A stretch of 64,000 bases of DNA from Oceaniovalibus guishaninsula JLT2003 (GTDB lineage Bacteria; Pseudomonadota; Alphaproteobacteria; Rhodobacterales; Rhodobacteraceae), in contig NZ_AMGO01000054.1 in assembly GCF_000299575.1 (NCBI RefSeq), positions 1 through 64,000 on the forward strand. Reading direction: 5' to 3'. Made by a program: the position numbers and the translations under genes. The notes beneath the pieces were generated by a model. The model was given only the letters and a program-made list of their open reading frames with translations. It searched no databases and was not told the origin of the DNA. This document shows positions 55,926 to 64,000 of this stretch, one piece after another. Numbering within the stretch: position 1 is the stretch's first letter; the number at the start of each line of letters is the position of its first letter.

Positions 55926-57506
55926 ATGACAGACCTCGTCCCTATCCGCCGCGCGCTGATTTCGGTATCGGACAAGACCGGCCTGAAGGATCTCGCGGCC
56001 ATGCTTGCCGCGAACGGCGTCGCGCTGATCTCGACCGGGGGGACGGCGCGGGCGCTGCGCGATATGGGCCACGAGGTGCGCGACGTATCCGACCTGACCG
56101 GCAGCCCCGAAATGATGGACGGCCGCGTCAAGACGCTGCATCCCGCGGTTCATGGCGGGCTTCTGGCGCTGCGCGACCACCCCGATCATGTTGCCGCGAT
56201 GAAGGCGCACGGCATCGACGCCATCGACCTGCTGGTCGTCAACCTCTATCCGTTCGAGGCGACGGTCGCATCGGGTGCGGTGGGTGCCGACTGCATCGAG
56301 AATATCGATATCGGCGGTCCGGCGATGATCCGTGCCGCGGCCAAGAACCACGCACATGTCGTGGTGCTGACGGATCCCGAGGATTATCCCGCCCTGCGCG
56401 ATGAGATCGCCGCCCATGACGGCGCGACCGGCCTAGCGTTCAGGCGTCGCGCCGCGATGGACGCATTCGGGCGCACGGCCAGTTACGACGCCGCGGTCGC
56501 GTCCTGGATGGCCGACAGGCTGGAAGACGCGGCCCCGCGCAACCGGATCGCCGGCGGCACGCGGGTATCGACGCTTCGCTATGGCGAGAACCCGCATCAG
56601 CGCGCGGCACTCTATCGGTCGAGCCAAGGCGGCGTGGTCGGGGCGGATCTGATCCAGGGCAAGGAGTTGAGCTACAACAACGTCGCGGATGCCGATGCCG
56701 CGCTGGCGCTGGCGGCCGAGTTTCGCGATGGGCCGCCGGCCTGCGTCATCGTGAAACACGCCAATCCCTGCGGCGTGGCGCAGGCGGACACGCTGACCGA
56801 GGCCTATGGCCGCGCCTTCGATTGCGACCGCACCAGCGCGTTCGGCGGCATCGTGGCGGTGAACCGCCCGCTCGACGCCGACACGGCGCGGGCGATGGCG
56901 GGGATCTTCACCGAGGTCGTCATTGCGCCCGACGCGGACGATGCCGCCCGAGCGGTTTTTGCCGAGCGCAAGAACCTGCGGCTGATGCTGACCGGCGCGC
57001 TGCCCGACCCGCGACGCCCCGCGCTCGCCATGCGCCAGGTATCCGGCGGATGGCTGGTGCAGGATGCGGATACCGCGGCGCTGGATCCGGCCGCACTGCG
57101 GATCGTCAGCCGCACCCAGCCGACCGAGGCGCAGATGGCCGACCTGCTGTTTGCCTGGACGGTGGCCAAGCACGTCAAGTCGAACGCCATCGTCTATGCC
57201 AGGGACGCCGCCACCGTCGGCATCGGCGCCGGTCAGATGAGCCGGGTGGACAGCACCCGCATTGCCGCGCGCAAGGCCGCCGACATGGCCGAGGCGCTGG
57301 GCCTGTCCGCCAGCCCGGCAGAAGGGTCGGTCGTGGCGTCCGACGCGTTCTTTCCGTTCCCCGACGGTCTGCTGGCCGCAGCGGGGGCGGGCGCGCGCGC
57401 GGTGATCCAGCCGGGCGGATCCGTGCGGGATGCCGAGGTGATCGCCGTCGCCGACGAGGCCGGGATCGCCATGGTCTTTACCGGCCAGCGTCATTTTCGG
57501 CACTGA
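55926..57506 (+). CDS. purH: AICAR transformylase/IMP cyclohydrolase
   Basis: The bifunctional enzyme (526 aa) for the last two steps of IMP synthesis. The N-terminal MGS-like cyclohydrolase domain has [15 protein letters not shown] and [17 protein letters not shown]. The AICAR transformylase domain has [14 protein letters not shown] and the catalytic KHANPCG. The length matches the family. lspA follows one base after the stop codon. Confidence 0.97.
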   Translation: MTDLVPIRRALISVSDKTGLKDLAAMLAANGVALISTGGTARALRDMGHEVRDVSDLTGSPEMMDGRVKTLHPAVHGGLLALRDHPDHVAAMKAHGIDAIDLLVVNLYPFEATVASGAVGADCIENIDIGGPAMIRAAAKNHAHVVVLTDPEDYPALRDEIAAHDGATGLAFRRRAAMDAFGRTASYDAAVASWMADRLEDAAPRNRIAGGTRVSTLRYGENPHQRAALYRSSQGGVVGADLIQGKELSYNNVADADAALALAAEFRDGPPACVIVKHANPCGVAQADTLTEAYGRAFDCDRTSAFGGIVAVNRPLDADTARAMAGIFTEVVIAPDADDAARAVFAERKNLRLMLTGALPDPRRPALAMRQVSGGWLVQDADTAALDPAALRIVSRTQPTEAQMADLLFAWTVAKHVKSNAIVYARDAATVGIGAGQMSRVDSTRIAARKAADMAEALGLSASPAEGSVVASDAFFPFPDGLLAAAGAGARAVIQPGGSVRDAEVIAVADEAGIAMVFTGQRHFRH

Positions 57507-57507
57507 C

Positions 57508-57993
57508 ATGCGCGCCCTCTGGATCGCCGCCGCCGCCACGTTCGCGCTGGATCAGGTGACGAAGCTGCTGGTCGTGCAGGGGATGAACCTGAAATCCGTC
57601 GGCGTCATCGACGTGCTGCCACCTTGGCTGACCTTCCGCATGGCCTGGAATCAGGGTGTCAATTTCGGCTTGTTGTCGAATGACGCCGACTTCATGCGGT
57701 GGCTGCTGGTGGCCGTGGCGGTGGCCATATCGGTCTGGGTGGTGCTGTGGCTGCGGCGCGACAGGCCGGGCCGTCCGGCGATGATCGCGGGGGGGCTGCT
57801 GGTCGGCGGTGCGCTCGGCAATGTCGTGGACCGGCTGGTCTACGGCGCGGTGGTGGATTTTCTCAACATGTCCTGTTGCGGCATCGACAACCCCTATGCC
57901 TTCAACGTCGCCGATATCAGCATCTTCGCCGGTGCGCTGGGCCTCATCCTGTTCGCCGGAGGCAGGCAGCCGCGCGGCAGGCGGCGCGGATGA
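57508..57993 (+). CDS. lspA: Prolipoprotein signal peptidase II
   Basis: LspA (161 aa) cleaves lipoprotein signal peptides after diacylglyceryl modification. Four membrane helices are visible, and the two catalytic aspartates are D117 in GAVVDF and D136 in FNVADIS, with the NQGVNFGL motif near residue 48. A lipoprotein gene follows downstream. It begins one base after purH. Confidence 0.95.
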   Translation: MRALWIAAAATFALDQVTKLLVVQGMNLKSVGVIDVLPPWLTFRMAWNQGVNFGLLSNDADFMRWLLVAVAVAISVWVVLWLRRDRPGRPAMIAGGLLVGGALGNVVDRLVYGAVVDFLNMSCCGIDNPYAFNVADISIFAGALGLILFAGGRQPRGRRRG

Positions 57994-58058
57994 CATGGAC
58001 CGTGACGCCGGACGCCCGATGCGCTAAGCGGGGCGAGGCGATGATAGGGAGTGCGCCG

Positions 58059-58589
58059 ATGTCCGGCCGGATGGTGCGAATTGCAGGTCTGTTCCTGCTG
58101 TCGGGAATGCTGACGGCCTGTGCCGCAGGGGACGAACCCCGCCTGCTGAACCTGCGCGCGCCCGGTCCCGGCCCGGACGAATTCGCGGTCGTCCCGGCCA
58201 AGCCGCTGCAGGCGCCGCGCGATTATGCCGCCCTGCCGCCGCCTTTGCCCGGTGCCGCGAACCTTGCCGATCCCACGCCCGATGCCGACGCCGCCGCGGC
58301 GCTTGGCGGCAGCCGTGCCGCCGTGACCGGGGGTGGCGTGCGCGATCCGGGGCTGGTCGCCTATGCGGGCCGCTTCGGCGTCGCGCCGGGCATCCGCTCG
58401 CAACTGGCGGCCGAGGATCTTCAGTTCCGCCGCGAGAACGACGGTTTGCTGCTGGAACGGGTCTTCAACGTGAACACCTATTTCAAGGCCTACCGGCCGC
58501 AGTCGCTGGACCAGTATGCCGAGCTTGAGCGCTTCCGCCGGGCCGGTCTGCGCACCCCCGCCGCCCCGCCCGAGGGGTTGGAGCGCTGA
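58059..58589 (+). CDS. DUF3035-family lipoprotein
   Basis: A predicted lipoprotein (176 aa) with signal sequence and lipobox LTAC at residues 18-21 (C21). The mature part has GPDEFAVVPAKPLQAPRDYAALPPPLPGA, the DUF3035 hallmark found in alphaproteobacteria. Function is not established; an envelope role is likely. The ATG at 58059 has TAGGGA nine bases upstream; ATG 58041 is possible. It is 65 bases after lspA. Confidence 0.82.
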   Translation: MSGRMVRIAGLFLLSGMLTACAAGDEPRLLNLRAPGPGPDEFAVVPAKPLQAPRDYAALPPPLPGAANLADPTPDADAAAALGGSRAAVTGGGVRDPGLVAYAGRFGVAPGIRSQLAAEDLQFRRENDGLLLERVFNVNTYFKAYRPQSLDQYAELERFRRAGLRTPAAPPEGLER

Positions 58590-58675
58590 CGGACTGTCAC
58601 AACCTTGGCAACGGGCATTGTGCCGCGAGGGCAGGCGGTTAGGTTCGCGCCAGTCATTCTGTCAAGGAGTCGTGG

Positions 58676-60076
58676 ATGCCGCGTCTGTCCGTTCTGGCCT
58701 GCCTGGCCGCGCTGCTGCTGGCGCCACCGTTGCAGGCCGCCGATGTCACCAGCTTCACGCTCGACAACGGCATGGATGTCGTCGTGCTGGAAGATCACCG
58801 CGCGCCGGTCGTCGTTCACATGGTCTGGTATCGGGCCGGCGCCGCGGACGAGCCTTGGGGCAAGTCGGGCATCGCGCATTACCTTGAACATCTGATGTTC
58901 AAGGGCACCGATGATCTGGCGCCGGGCGAGTTCAGCCGCGTCGTCGCGGCCAACGGCGGCACCGACAACGCTTTCACCTCGCAGGATTACACCGCCTATT
59001 TCCAGCGCGTCGCCGCGGACAAGCTGGGCCTGATGATGGAGATGGAGGCGGATCGCATGCGCGATTTGTCCATCGACGACGCCGACATCGCCACCGAGCT
59101 GAGGGTCGTGCAGGAAGAACGGCGTCAGCGGACCGACACCGATCCGGGCGCCCTGTTCGGGGAACAGCGCGACGCGGCGCAATATCAGAACCACCCCTAC
59201 GGCATCCCCGTCATCGGCTGGATGCACGAGGTCGAGGCGCTGGGACTGGAGGATGCGCTGGACTTCTACCGCACGTATTATGCCCCGAACAATGCGATCC
59301 TGATCGTCGCGGGCGATGTGACGCCCGACGAGGTCCGCGCGCTGGCCGAAGAACATTACGGGCCGCTCGAACCCACGGCCGACCTGCCGCCCCGAACCCG
59401 TCCGCAGGAACCGCCGCAACTGGCCGAACGCCGGATCGAGCTGACGGATGCGCGCGTGGCGCAACCCTATGTGGCGCGCACCTATCTTGCCCCCGAACGC
59501 GACGCCGGCGATCAGCGACAGGCCGCCGCGCTGACGCTGCTGGCCGCGATCCTTGGCGACGGGCAGGCATCCGAACTGTCCCGCAGGCTTCAGTTCGGGA
59601 CGGGCGAGGCGTTGTTCGCGACGGCCTTCTACAATGGCACCGCGCTGGACGACACGACGTTCGGGCTGGTGATCGTGCCGGCGCCCGGCGTTTCGCTGGA
59701 CGAGGCGGAACAGGCGCTCGATCGGGAAATCGCGTCGTTTCTGAAGGATGGGGTCGATCCGGCGCAGCTCGACCGGATCAAGATGCAGATCCGGGCAGGG
59801 CAGATCTATGAGGAAGACGACGTCGCCTCGCTGGCGCGCCGCTATGGCATGGCGCTGACAAGCGGCCTGACCGTTGCCGATGTCGAGGCGTGGCCGGACA
59901 TCCTGCAATCCGTCAACGGCGACGAAATCGTGGCGGCGGCCCGTGACGTGTTCGACCGGGATCATGCCGTCACCGGCCGGTTGAGCGCGCCTGAGAGGGC
60001 TGTTGCGACAATACCTGCAACGCCCGTCGAACCCTCGGCGGCAATGGACGCCGCGGGACAGGAGATGACGCAATGA
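58676..60076 (+). CDS. M16-family zinc peptidase
   Basis: A 466-aa secreted peptidase. A signal peptide is present (LSVLACLAALLLAPPLQAA). The inverted zinc motif HxxEH is H68-Y-L-E71-H72 in GIAHYLEHLMFKG, with the distal zinc Glu expected near E147-E148 in VVQEERR. Relatives degrade peptides in the periplasm. AAGGAG lies before the ATG. It overlaps the second M16 gene by four bases, and the two proteins probably form a heterodimer. Confidence 0.9.
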   Translation: MPRLSVLACLAALLLAPPLQAADVTSFTLDNGMDVVVLEDHRAPVVVHMVWYRAGAADEPWGKSGIAHYLEHLMFKGTDDLAPGEFSRVVAANGGTDNAFTSQDYTAYFQRVAADKLGLMMEMEADRMRDLSIDDADIATELRVVQEERRQRTDTDPGALFGEQRDAAQYQNHPYGIPVIGWMHEVEALGLEDALDFYRTYYAPNNAILIVAGDVTPDEVRALAEEHYGPLEPTADLPPRTRPQEPPQLAERRIELTDARVAQPYVARTYLAPERDAGDQRQAAALTLLAAILGDGQASELSRRLQFGTGEALFATAFYNGTALDDTTFGLVIVPAPGVSLDEAEQALDREIASFLKDGVDPAQLDRIKMQIRAGQIYEEDDVASLARRYGMALTSGLTVADVEAWPDILQSVNGDEIVAAARDVFDRDHAVTGRLSAPERAVATIPATPVEPSAAMDAAGQEMTQ

Positions 60077-61383
60077 TCCGTTTCGTTCTGGCGACCGGCC
60101 TTGCCGCCCTTGTCGCGGTGCCCGTGTCCGCGGCGGTCGAAATTCAGGAGGTCACGTCGCCCGGCGGCATCACGGCCTGGCTGGTCGAGGAGCACTCCAT
60201 CCCGTTCGTGGCGCTCGAGGTGCGGTTTCGCGGCGGCACGTCACTGGACCGTGCGGGCAAGCGCGGCGCGGTGAACCTGATGACCCATACGATCGAGGAG
60301 GGGGCCGGCGATCTGGACGCGCAGGGATTCGCCCGCGCGAAGGAAGAACTGGCGGCCTCGTTCGATTTCGACGCGTCGGCGGACAGCGTTCGCGTCTCGG
60401 CACAATTTCTGACCGAGAACCGCCCGCAGGCGGTCGAGTTGCTGCGCGCGGCGTTGGTCGAGCCGCGCTTCGACGGCGACGCTGTCGCGCGGGTCCGCGA
60501 TCAGGTTCTGTCCGGCATTGCCCGCGACGCGACCGATCCCGGCACCATCGCCCGCGACACGTTCGATGCGATGGCGTTTGCGGGCCATTCCTATGCCACG
60601 CCGGGCGACGGAACGCTGGAATCGGTCGCGGCGCTGACGCGCGAGGATGTCGTGCAGGCCCATGCCGACGCGCTGGTGCGCGACAGGCTTTATGTCGGGG
60701 CAGTCGGGGACATAACCCCTGACGACCTCGGGGCGCTTCTGGACGAGGTGTTCGGCGGCCTGCCGCAATCGGGCCCGCCCTTGCCCGACGAGGCGCGCTT
60801 TGCGGCCGATCCGGGCGTTACCGTCGTGCCGTTCGAGACGCCGCAATCGGTGATCCTGTTCGGTCAGGAAGGAATCGCGCGCGACGATGACGATTTTTTC
60901 GCGGCTTACGTCACCAACGAGATCTTTGGCGGCCGAGGATTCAATTCGCGGCTGATGGACGAAGTGCGCGTCAAGCGGGGTCTGACCTATGGCATTGGCA
61001 CCTATCTGTCGAACCGGGATCATGCCGATCTGCTGATCGGACAGGCGAGCACCGAAAACAGCCGCGTCGGCGATGCGGTGGATGTCATCCAGGGCGAATG
61101 GACGAGGATCGGCGACGGCGTGACGCAGGAAGAACTCGACGCCGCCAAGACCTATCTGATCGGCGCCTATCCGCTGCGGTTCGACGGCAATTCGACCATC
61201 GCGGGCATCCTTGTGGGGATGCAGATGGACGACCTGCCGATCGACTATATCGAGACCCGGAACGACAGGATCGCGGCGGTGACGCTTGACGATGTCGCGC
61301 GGGTGGCAGAACGGATCTATCGGCCCGAAGACCTGACTTTCGTGATTGTGGGACAGCCCGAAAGGGTGACGCAAGCCAACTGA
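60073..61383 (+). CDS. M16-family peptidase, catalytic motif lost
   Basis: A 436-aa signal-peptide-bearing M16 homologue in which the expected HxxEH position reads VNLMTHTIEEGAGD, so no zinc site is present. Such non-catalytic subunits pair with an active partner in many bacteria. The substrate-binding part appears intact (EVRVKRGLTYGIGTYLS). Its start overlaps the active M16 gene by ATGA. mutL follows after 41 bases. Confidence 0.88.
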   Translation: MIRFVLATGLAALVAVPVSAAVEIQEVTSPGGITAWLVEEHSIPFVALEVRFRGGTSLDRAGKRGAVNLMTHTIEEGAGDLDAQGFARAKEELAASFDFDASADSVRVSAQFLTENRPQAVELLRAALVEPRFDGDAVARVRDQVLSGIARDATDPGTIARDTFDAMAFAGHSYATPGDGTLESVAALTREDVVQAHADALVRDRLYVGAVGDITPDDLGALLDEVFGGLPQSGPPLPDEARFAADPGVTVVPFETPQSVILFGQEGIARDDDDFFAAYVTNEIFGGRGFNSRLMDEVRVKRGLTYGIGTYLSNRDHADLLIGQASTENSRVGDAVDVIQGEWTRIGDGVTQEELDAAKTYLIGAYPLRFDGNSTIAGILVGMQMDDLPIDYIETRNDRIAAVTLDDVARVAERIYRPEDLTFVIVGQPERVTQAN

Positions 61384-61424
61384 CCGCTGGCCAATAGAGC
61401 TGCGCCCATGCTAGACCTTGTAGC

Positions 61425-63221
61425 ATGACCGTTCATGACCTCAAGATCGGCCAAAGGCCCATCCGCCAACTGGACGAGGCCGCGATCAATCGTATCGCGG
61501 CCGGCGAGGTGGTGGAGCGGCCCGCATCCGCGGTGAAAGAGCTGGTTGAGAACGCGCTCGACGCCGGGGCCGGGCAGATCGACGTGGCGTTTGCCGATGG
61601 CGGCAAGACCCTGATCCGCGTCACGGACGACGGCTGCGGCATCGCCGGGCCCGATCTTCCTGTCGCCCTGTCCCGTCACGCAACGTCGAAAATCGACGGC
61701 AGCGATCTTCTAGCGATTTCAACCTTCGGCTTCCGGGGCGAAGCGCTGCCATCGCTGGCGGCCGTGGGCCGCCTGACCGTTACCAGCCGGGCGCGGGGTG
61801 GCGACGGCGCCTGTCTGCATGTGGCGGGTGGGCAGATGGCGGAAGTGCGTCCCGCCGCGCTGACGCGGGGGACGGTCGTGGAATTGCGTGACCTGTTCTA
61901 TGCAACGCCTGCGCGCCTGAAATTCCTGCGCACCGATCGGGCCGAGGCGCAGGCCATCGCGGATGTCGTCCGTCGTCTGGCGATGGCCTGCCCCGCCGTC
62001 GGCTTCGGCCTGCGCGACGTCACCGGCGGCGGCGACGGTCGGACCATACTGCGTGTCGAAGCGGAAGCAGGCGACGCGCACGCCGCGCTCAAGGCACGTC
62101 TGGCGGCCATTCTGGGCCGGGACTTCGCGCAGGACGCCCTGCCCATCGAAGCCGAGCGGGACGGGCTGGCGCTGGCCGGGTTCGCCGCCCTGCCGACCTA
62201 TTCCCGCGGATCCGCGACGCAGCAGCACGTCTTCGTCAACGGTCGCCCCGTCAGGGATCGTCTGCTGACCGGAGCGTTGCGCGCCGCCTATCACGACACC
62301 TTGCCGCGCGACCGGCATCCTGCCGCCGCCCTGTTCGTGGAATGCGACCCCCATCGAGTCGATCAGAACGTGCATCCCGCCAAGACCGAGGTGCGTTTTC
62401 GCGAACCGGCGGCAGTGCGGGCACTGATCGTTTCGGCCCTGCGGCAGGTGCTGGCCGATGCGGGGCACCGGGCTTCGCATCGGGGTGGAGCCGATGTCAT
62501 GGAAGCCGTAGACACGCGACCGCGCATCTATCAGATGGACAGGCGGCAGCATGTCGCGCCGTCGCCCGGATTTGCCGAGATGCAGGCGCCCTGGGGTCGT
62601 GTCGAGCCCCCCGTCACGGATGCGCCCGCCGATGGCGAGGATCGCCCCCTGGGCGCCGCGCGGGCGCAACTGCACGAGAATTACATCGTTGCCCAGACGC
62701 GCGACGGTATCGTCATCGTCGACCAGCACGCCGCGCACGAAAGGCTGGTCTACGAACGGCTGAAGCGGCAAAGGGACGAAAGCGGCGTGGCCACACAGGC
62801 CCTTCTGATCCCAGACATCGTCGAATTCGCAGCGCAGGATACCGCGCGGCTGCTCGATCTGGCGCCGGACCTCGAACGGCTGGGCCTGCGCATCGAGGGG
62901 TTCGGCGCGTCCGCCATCGCCGTGCGTGAAACGCCCGCCATCCTCGGCCCGGTCGATTGCAAGGGGCTGTTGCGCGATATCCTGGATGCGCTGGACGAAG
63001 GTGGCGGAACGATGACCTTGGCCGGGCGGATCGACGCCGTGCTCAGCCAGATGGCCTGCCACGGCTCTGTCCGGTCGGGCCGCAGGATGAACGCGGCCGA
63101 GATGGACGCCCTGCTGCGCGAGATGGAGGCGACACCGCGTTCGGGCCAATGCAACCACGGTCGCCCGACCTGGGTGGGACTGAAGCTGTCGGATATCGAG
63201 CGCCTGTTCGGCCGCACCTGA
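61425..63221 (+). CDS. mutL: DNA mismatch repair protein MutL (endonuclease type)
   Basis: MutL (598 aa) couples mismatch recognition to strand removal. The N-terminal GHKL ATPase has [28 protein letters not shown] and [10 protein letters not shown]. The C-terminal domain retains the endonuclease motif [12 protein letters not shown] at about residues 433-444 and CNHGRPT near the end, so it should nick DNA itself, unlike E. coli MutL. No mutS or mutH is in the window. No strong ribosome-binding site was seen before the ATG at 61425. Confidence 0.95.
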   Translation: MTVHDLKIGQRPIRQLDEAAINRIAAGEVVERPASAVKELVENALDAGAGQIDVAFADGGKTLIRVTDDGCGIAGPDLPVALSRHATSKIDGSDLLAISTFGFRGEALPSLAAVGRLTVTSRARGGDGACLHVAGGQMAEVRPAALTRGTVVELRDLFYATPARLKFLRTDRAEAQAIADVVRRLAMACPAVGFGLRDVTGGGDGRTILRVEAEAGDAHAALKARLAAILGRDFAQDALPIEAERDGLALAGFAALPTYSRGSATQQHVFVNGRPVRDRLLTGALRAAYHDTLPRDRHPAAALFVECDPHRVDQNVHPAKTEVRFREPAAVRALIVSALRQVLADAGHRASHRGGADVMEAVDTRPRIYQMDRRQHVAPSPGFAEMQAPWGRVEPPVTDAPADGEDRPLGAARAQLHENYIVAQTRDGIVIVDQHAAHERLVYERLKRQRDESGVATQALLIPDIVEFAAQDTARLLDLAPDLERLGLRIEGFGASAIAVRETPAILGPVDCKGLLRDILDALDEGGGTMTLAGRIDAVLSQMACHGSVRSGRRMNAAEMDALLREMEATPRSGQCNHGRPTWVGLKLSDIERLFGRT

Positions 63222-63321
63222 GAATGAACGGAACCGGCGGCTGGCGCAAACGCTGACCGTCATGCAGACCGAGACGCCCATAACCGGCCGCCCATGGCGC
63301 CGCGACGTAACGGTCGCATGA

Positions 63322-63918
63322 ATGTCCGTCCTGCTGATCCTGACCACCTTTCTGGCGCTGATCGTTCTGGCGGTGCTGCTGCGCGACCGGTTTCTGTCGT
63401 TCCGGGGGCAGGATGCGCTCGACTATACCGGTCTTGGGCCGCAATTCGACCCGCGCGTTCACCTGGCGGGGGCGATGGTTTGCGACGGGGTCATCTTCGG
63501 CCCGACCGGGCGGGTCGCCTCGTGCTTCACGGGACGGATCACCGGCAGGTGGGACGGCGATCGAGGCGATCTGACGATGGACTTCGTCTATGACAGCGGG
63601 GCGCGGCAATCGCGGAACTGGAAGCTGACCCTATTGCTGGACGGATCGCTGACCGGGCTGGCGGACGACGTGAAGGGGCAGGGGCAAGGCGCGATGGCCG
63701 GTCCGGCGATGCAGCTGCGCTATCGCATCGCGCTGCCGCCGGATGCCGGCGGGCATGTCCTGTCGGCGGTGGACTGGATGTATCTTACCCGCGACGGTCA
63801 CATCGTGAACCGTTCGCAGTTCCGCAAATATGGCATCCTGGTGGCCGAACTGGTGGGCAGCATCCGGCCCGACGCGCCATCCGAGAACGATGCGCCGGGC
63901 GAAGGCGACGGTCAGTAA
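63322..63918 (+). CDS. DUF3833-family protein
   Basis: A 198-aa protein with one N-terminal membrane segment (residues 2-20) and a beta-rich domain of the DUF3833 type: LGPQFDPRVHLAGAMVCDGVIFG, FVYDSGARQSRNWKL, then DWMYLTRDGHIVNRSQFRKYGILVAEL. The function is unknown. It is 100 bases after mutL, and its last bases overlap a reverse-strand gene by seven bases. Confidence 0.78.
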   Translation: MSVLLILTTFLALIVLAVLLRDRFLSFRGQDALDYTGLGPQFDPRVHLAGAMVCDGVIFGPTGRVASCFTGRITGRWDGDRGDLTMDFVYDSGARQSRNWKLTLLLDGSLTGLADDVKGQGQGAMAGPAMQLRYRIALPPDAGGHVLSAVDWMYLTRDGHIVNRSQFRKYGILVAELVGSIRPDAPSENDAPGEGDGQ

Positions 63919-64000
63919 TCCGTCACCGCATGCGTCCGGTCGTCGGCTTCCAGATGGGGGACCGAATTGAAGCCGGTCAGGATCATCTGAGCGCCGCGAA
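63912..64000 (-). CDS. Unidentified gene, 3' end only
   Basis: The reverse strand at the right edge encodes RGAQMILTGFNSVPHLEAD, then DRTHAVTDY and a TGA stop at 63912-63914, with coding-like GC-rich third positions. Only about 28 codons are visible and the start lies outside the window. The R-GA-x3-L-x-G-x-N pattern faintly resembles the stretch after the active-site cysteine in nitrilase-superfamily enzymes, in which case the gene would be cut short; this is weak and I do not assign it. Confidence 0.4.
   Translation of the reverse strand, partial: RGAQMILTGFNSVPHLEADDRTHAVTDY

Overview
The window is GC-rich, densely packed DNA from an alphaproteobacterium, most likely of the Rhodobacterales (Rhodobacteraceae/Paracoccaceae/Roseobacteraceae). 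The evidence is a glutamate/glutamine/aspartate ABC transporter of the Bzt/Aap type, an ATP12 chaperone, an SDHAF4-like (DUF1674) protein, DUF3035 and DUF3833 genes, an imuA-imuB-dnaE2 cassette with a GTTC-N7-GTTC LexA box, and a LuxR/LuxI pair. The genus cannot be fixed from this sequence. No tRNA, rRNA, CRISPR array, insertion sequence or phage gene was seen, and no gene-free stretch exceeds about 300 bases.

Bases 1-18110 hold the S10-spc-alpha ribosomal protein cluster, from the last codons of tuf through rpsJ to rplQ, with secY, adk and rpoA. It is not one clean operon. An intrinsic terminator lies between rplW and rplB. A reverse-strand methyltransferase gene splits rplP from rpmC. A reverse-strand pair (GT61-type glycosyltransferase and TylF-like methyltransferase) splits rpmD from rplO. 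Terminator-like hairpins sit at these junctions, and promoter-like sequences precede rpmC and, more convincingly, rplO.

Bases 18195-23055 carry luxR-luxI, rarA, crcB, an RluA-family pseudouridine synthase and an ATP12 chaperone; the last three overlap by 4 bases each. Bases 23251-27692 carry the amino-acid ABC transporter (binding protein, two permeases, ATPase), with strong hairpins after the binding-protein gene.

Bases 27696-33449 are a reverse-strand cluster read as rpmH-rnpA-yidD-ttcA-yidC-engB-argB-sixA, with a good promoter at its head. The 45-residue rpmH gene starts with GTG. Bases 33544-38420 hold a TVP38-like membrane protein, a flavin disulfide-reductase-like protein, an orphan sensor kinase and glutaryl-CoA dehydrogenase. 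A CIA30-like gene and a lipoprotein lytic transglycosylase follow.

Bases 40224-45778 form the SOS mutagenesis cassette imuA-imuB-dnaE2 on the reverse strand, with its LexA box. parE lies upstream on the same strand. Bases 47893-63918 are mainly forward: a MATE transporter, truA (reverse), the ycjX-ycjF pair, an SDHAF4-like gene (reverse), rsmB, a heparinase II/III-family gene, purH, lspA, a DUF3035 lipoprotein, two M16 peptidase genes (one apparently inactive), mutL and a DUF3833 gene. A truncated reverse-strand gene runs off the right edge.

I found no clear new multi-gene system. The most unusual features are the broken-up ribosomal operon with regulatory signals at each break, several possible leader or attenuator hairpins inside it, helically phased repeats before rplQ, and a quorum-sensing pair directly behind rplQ.
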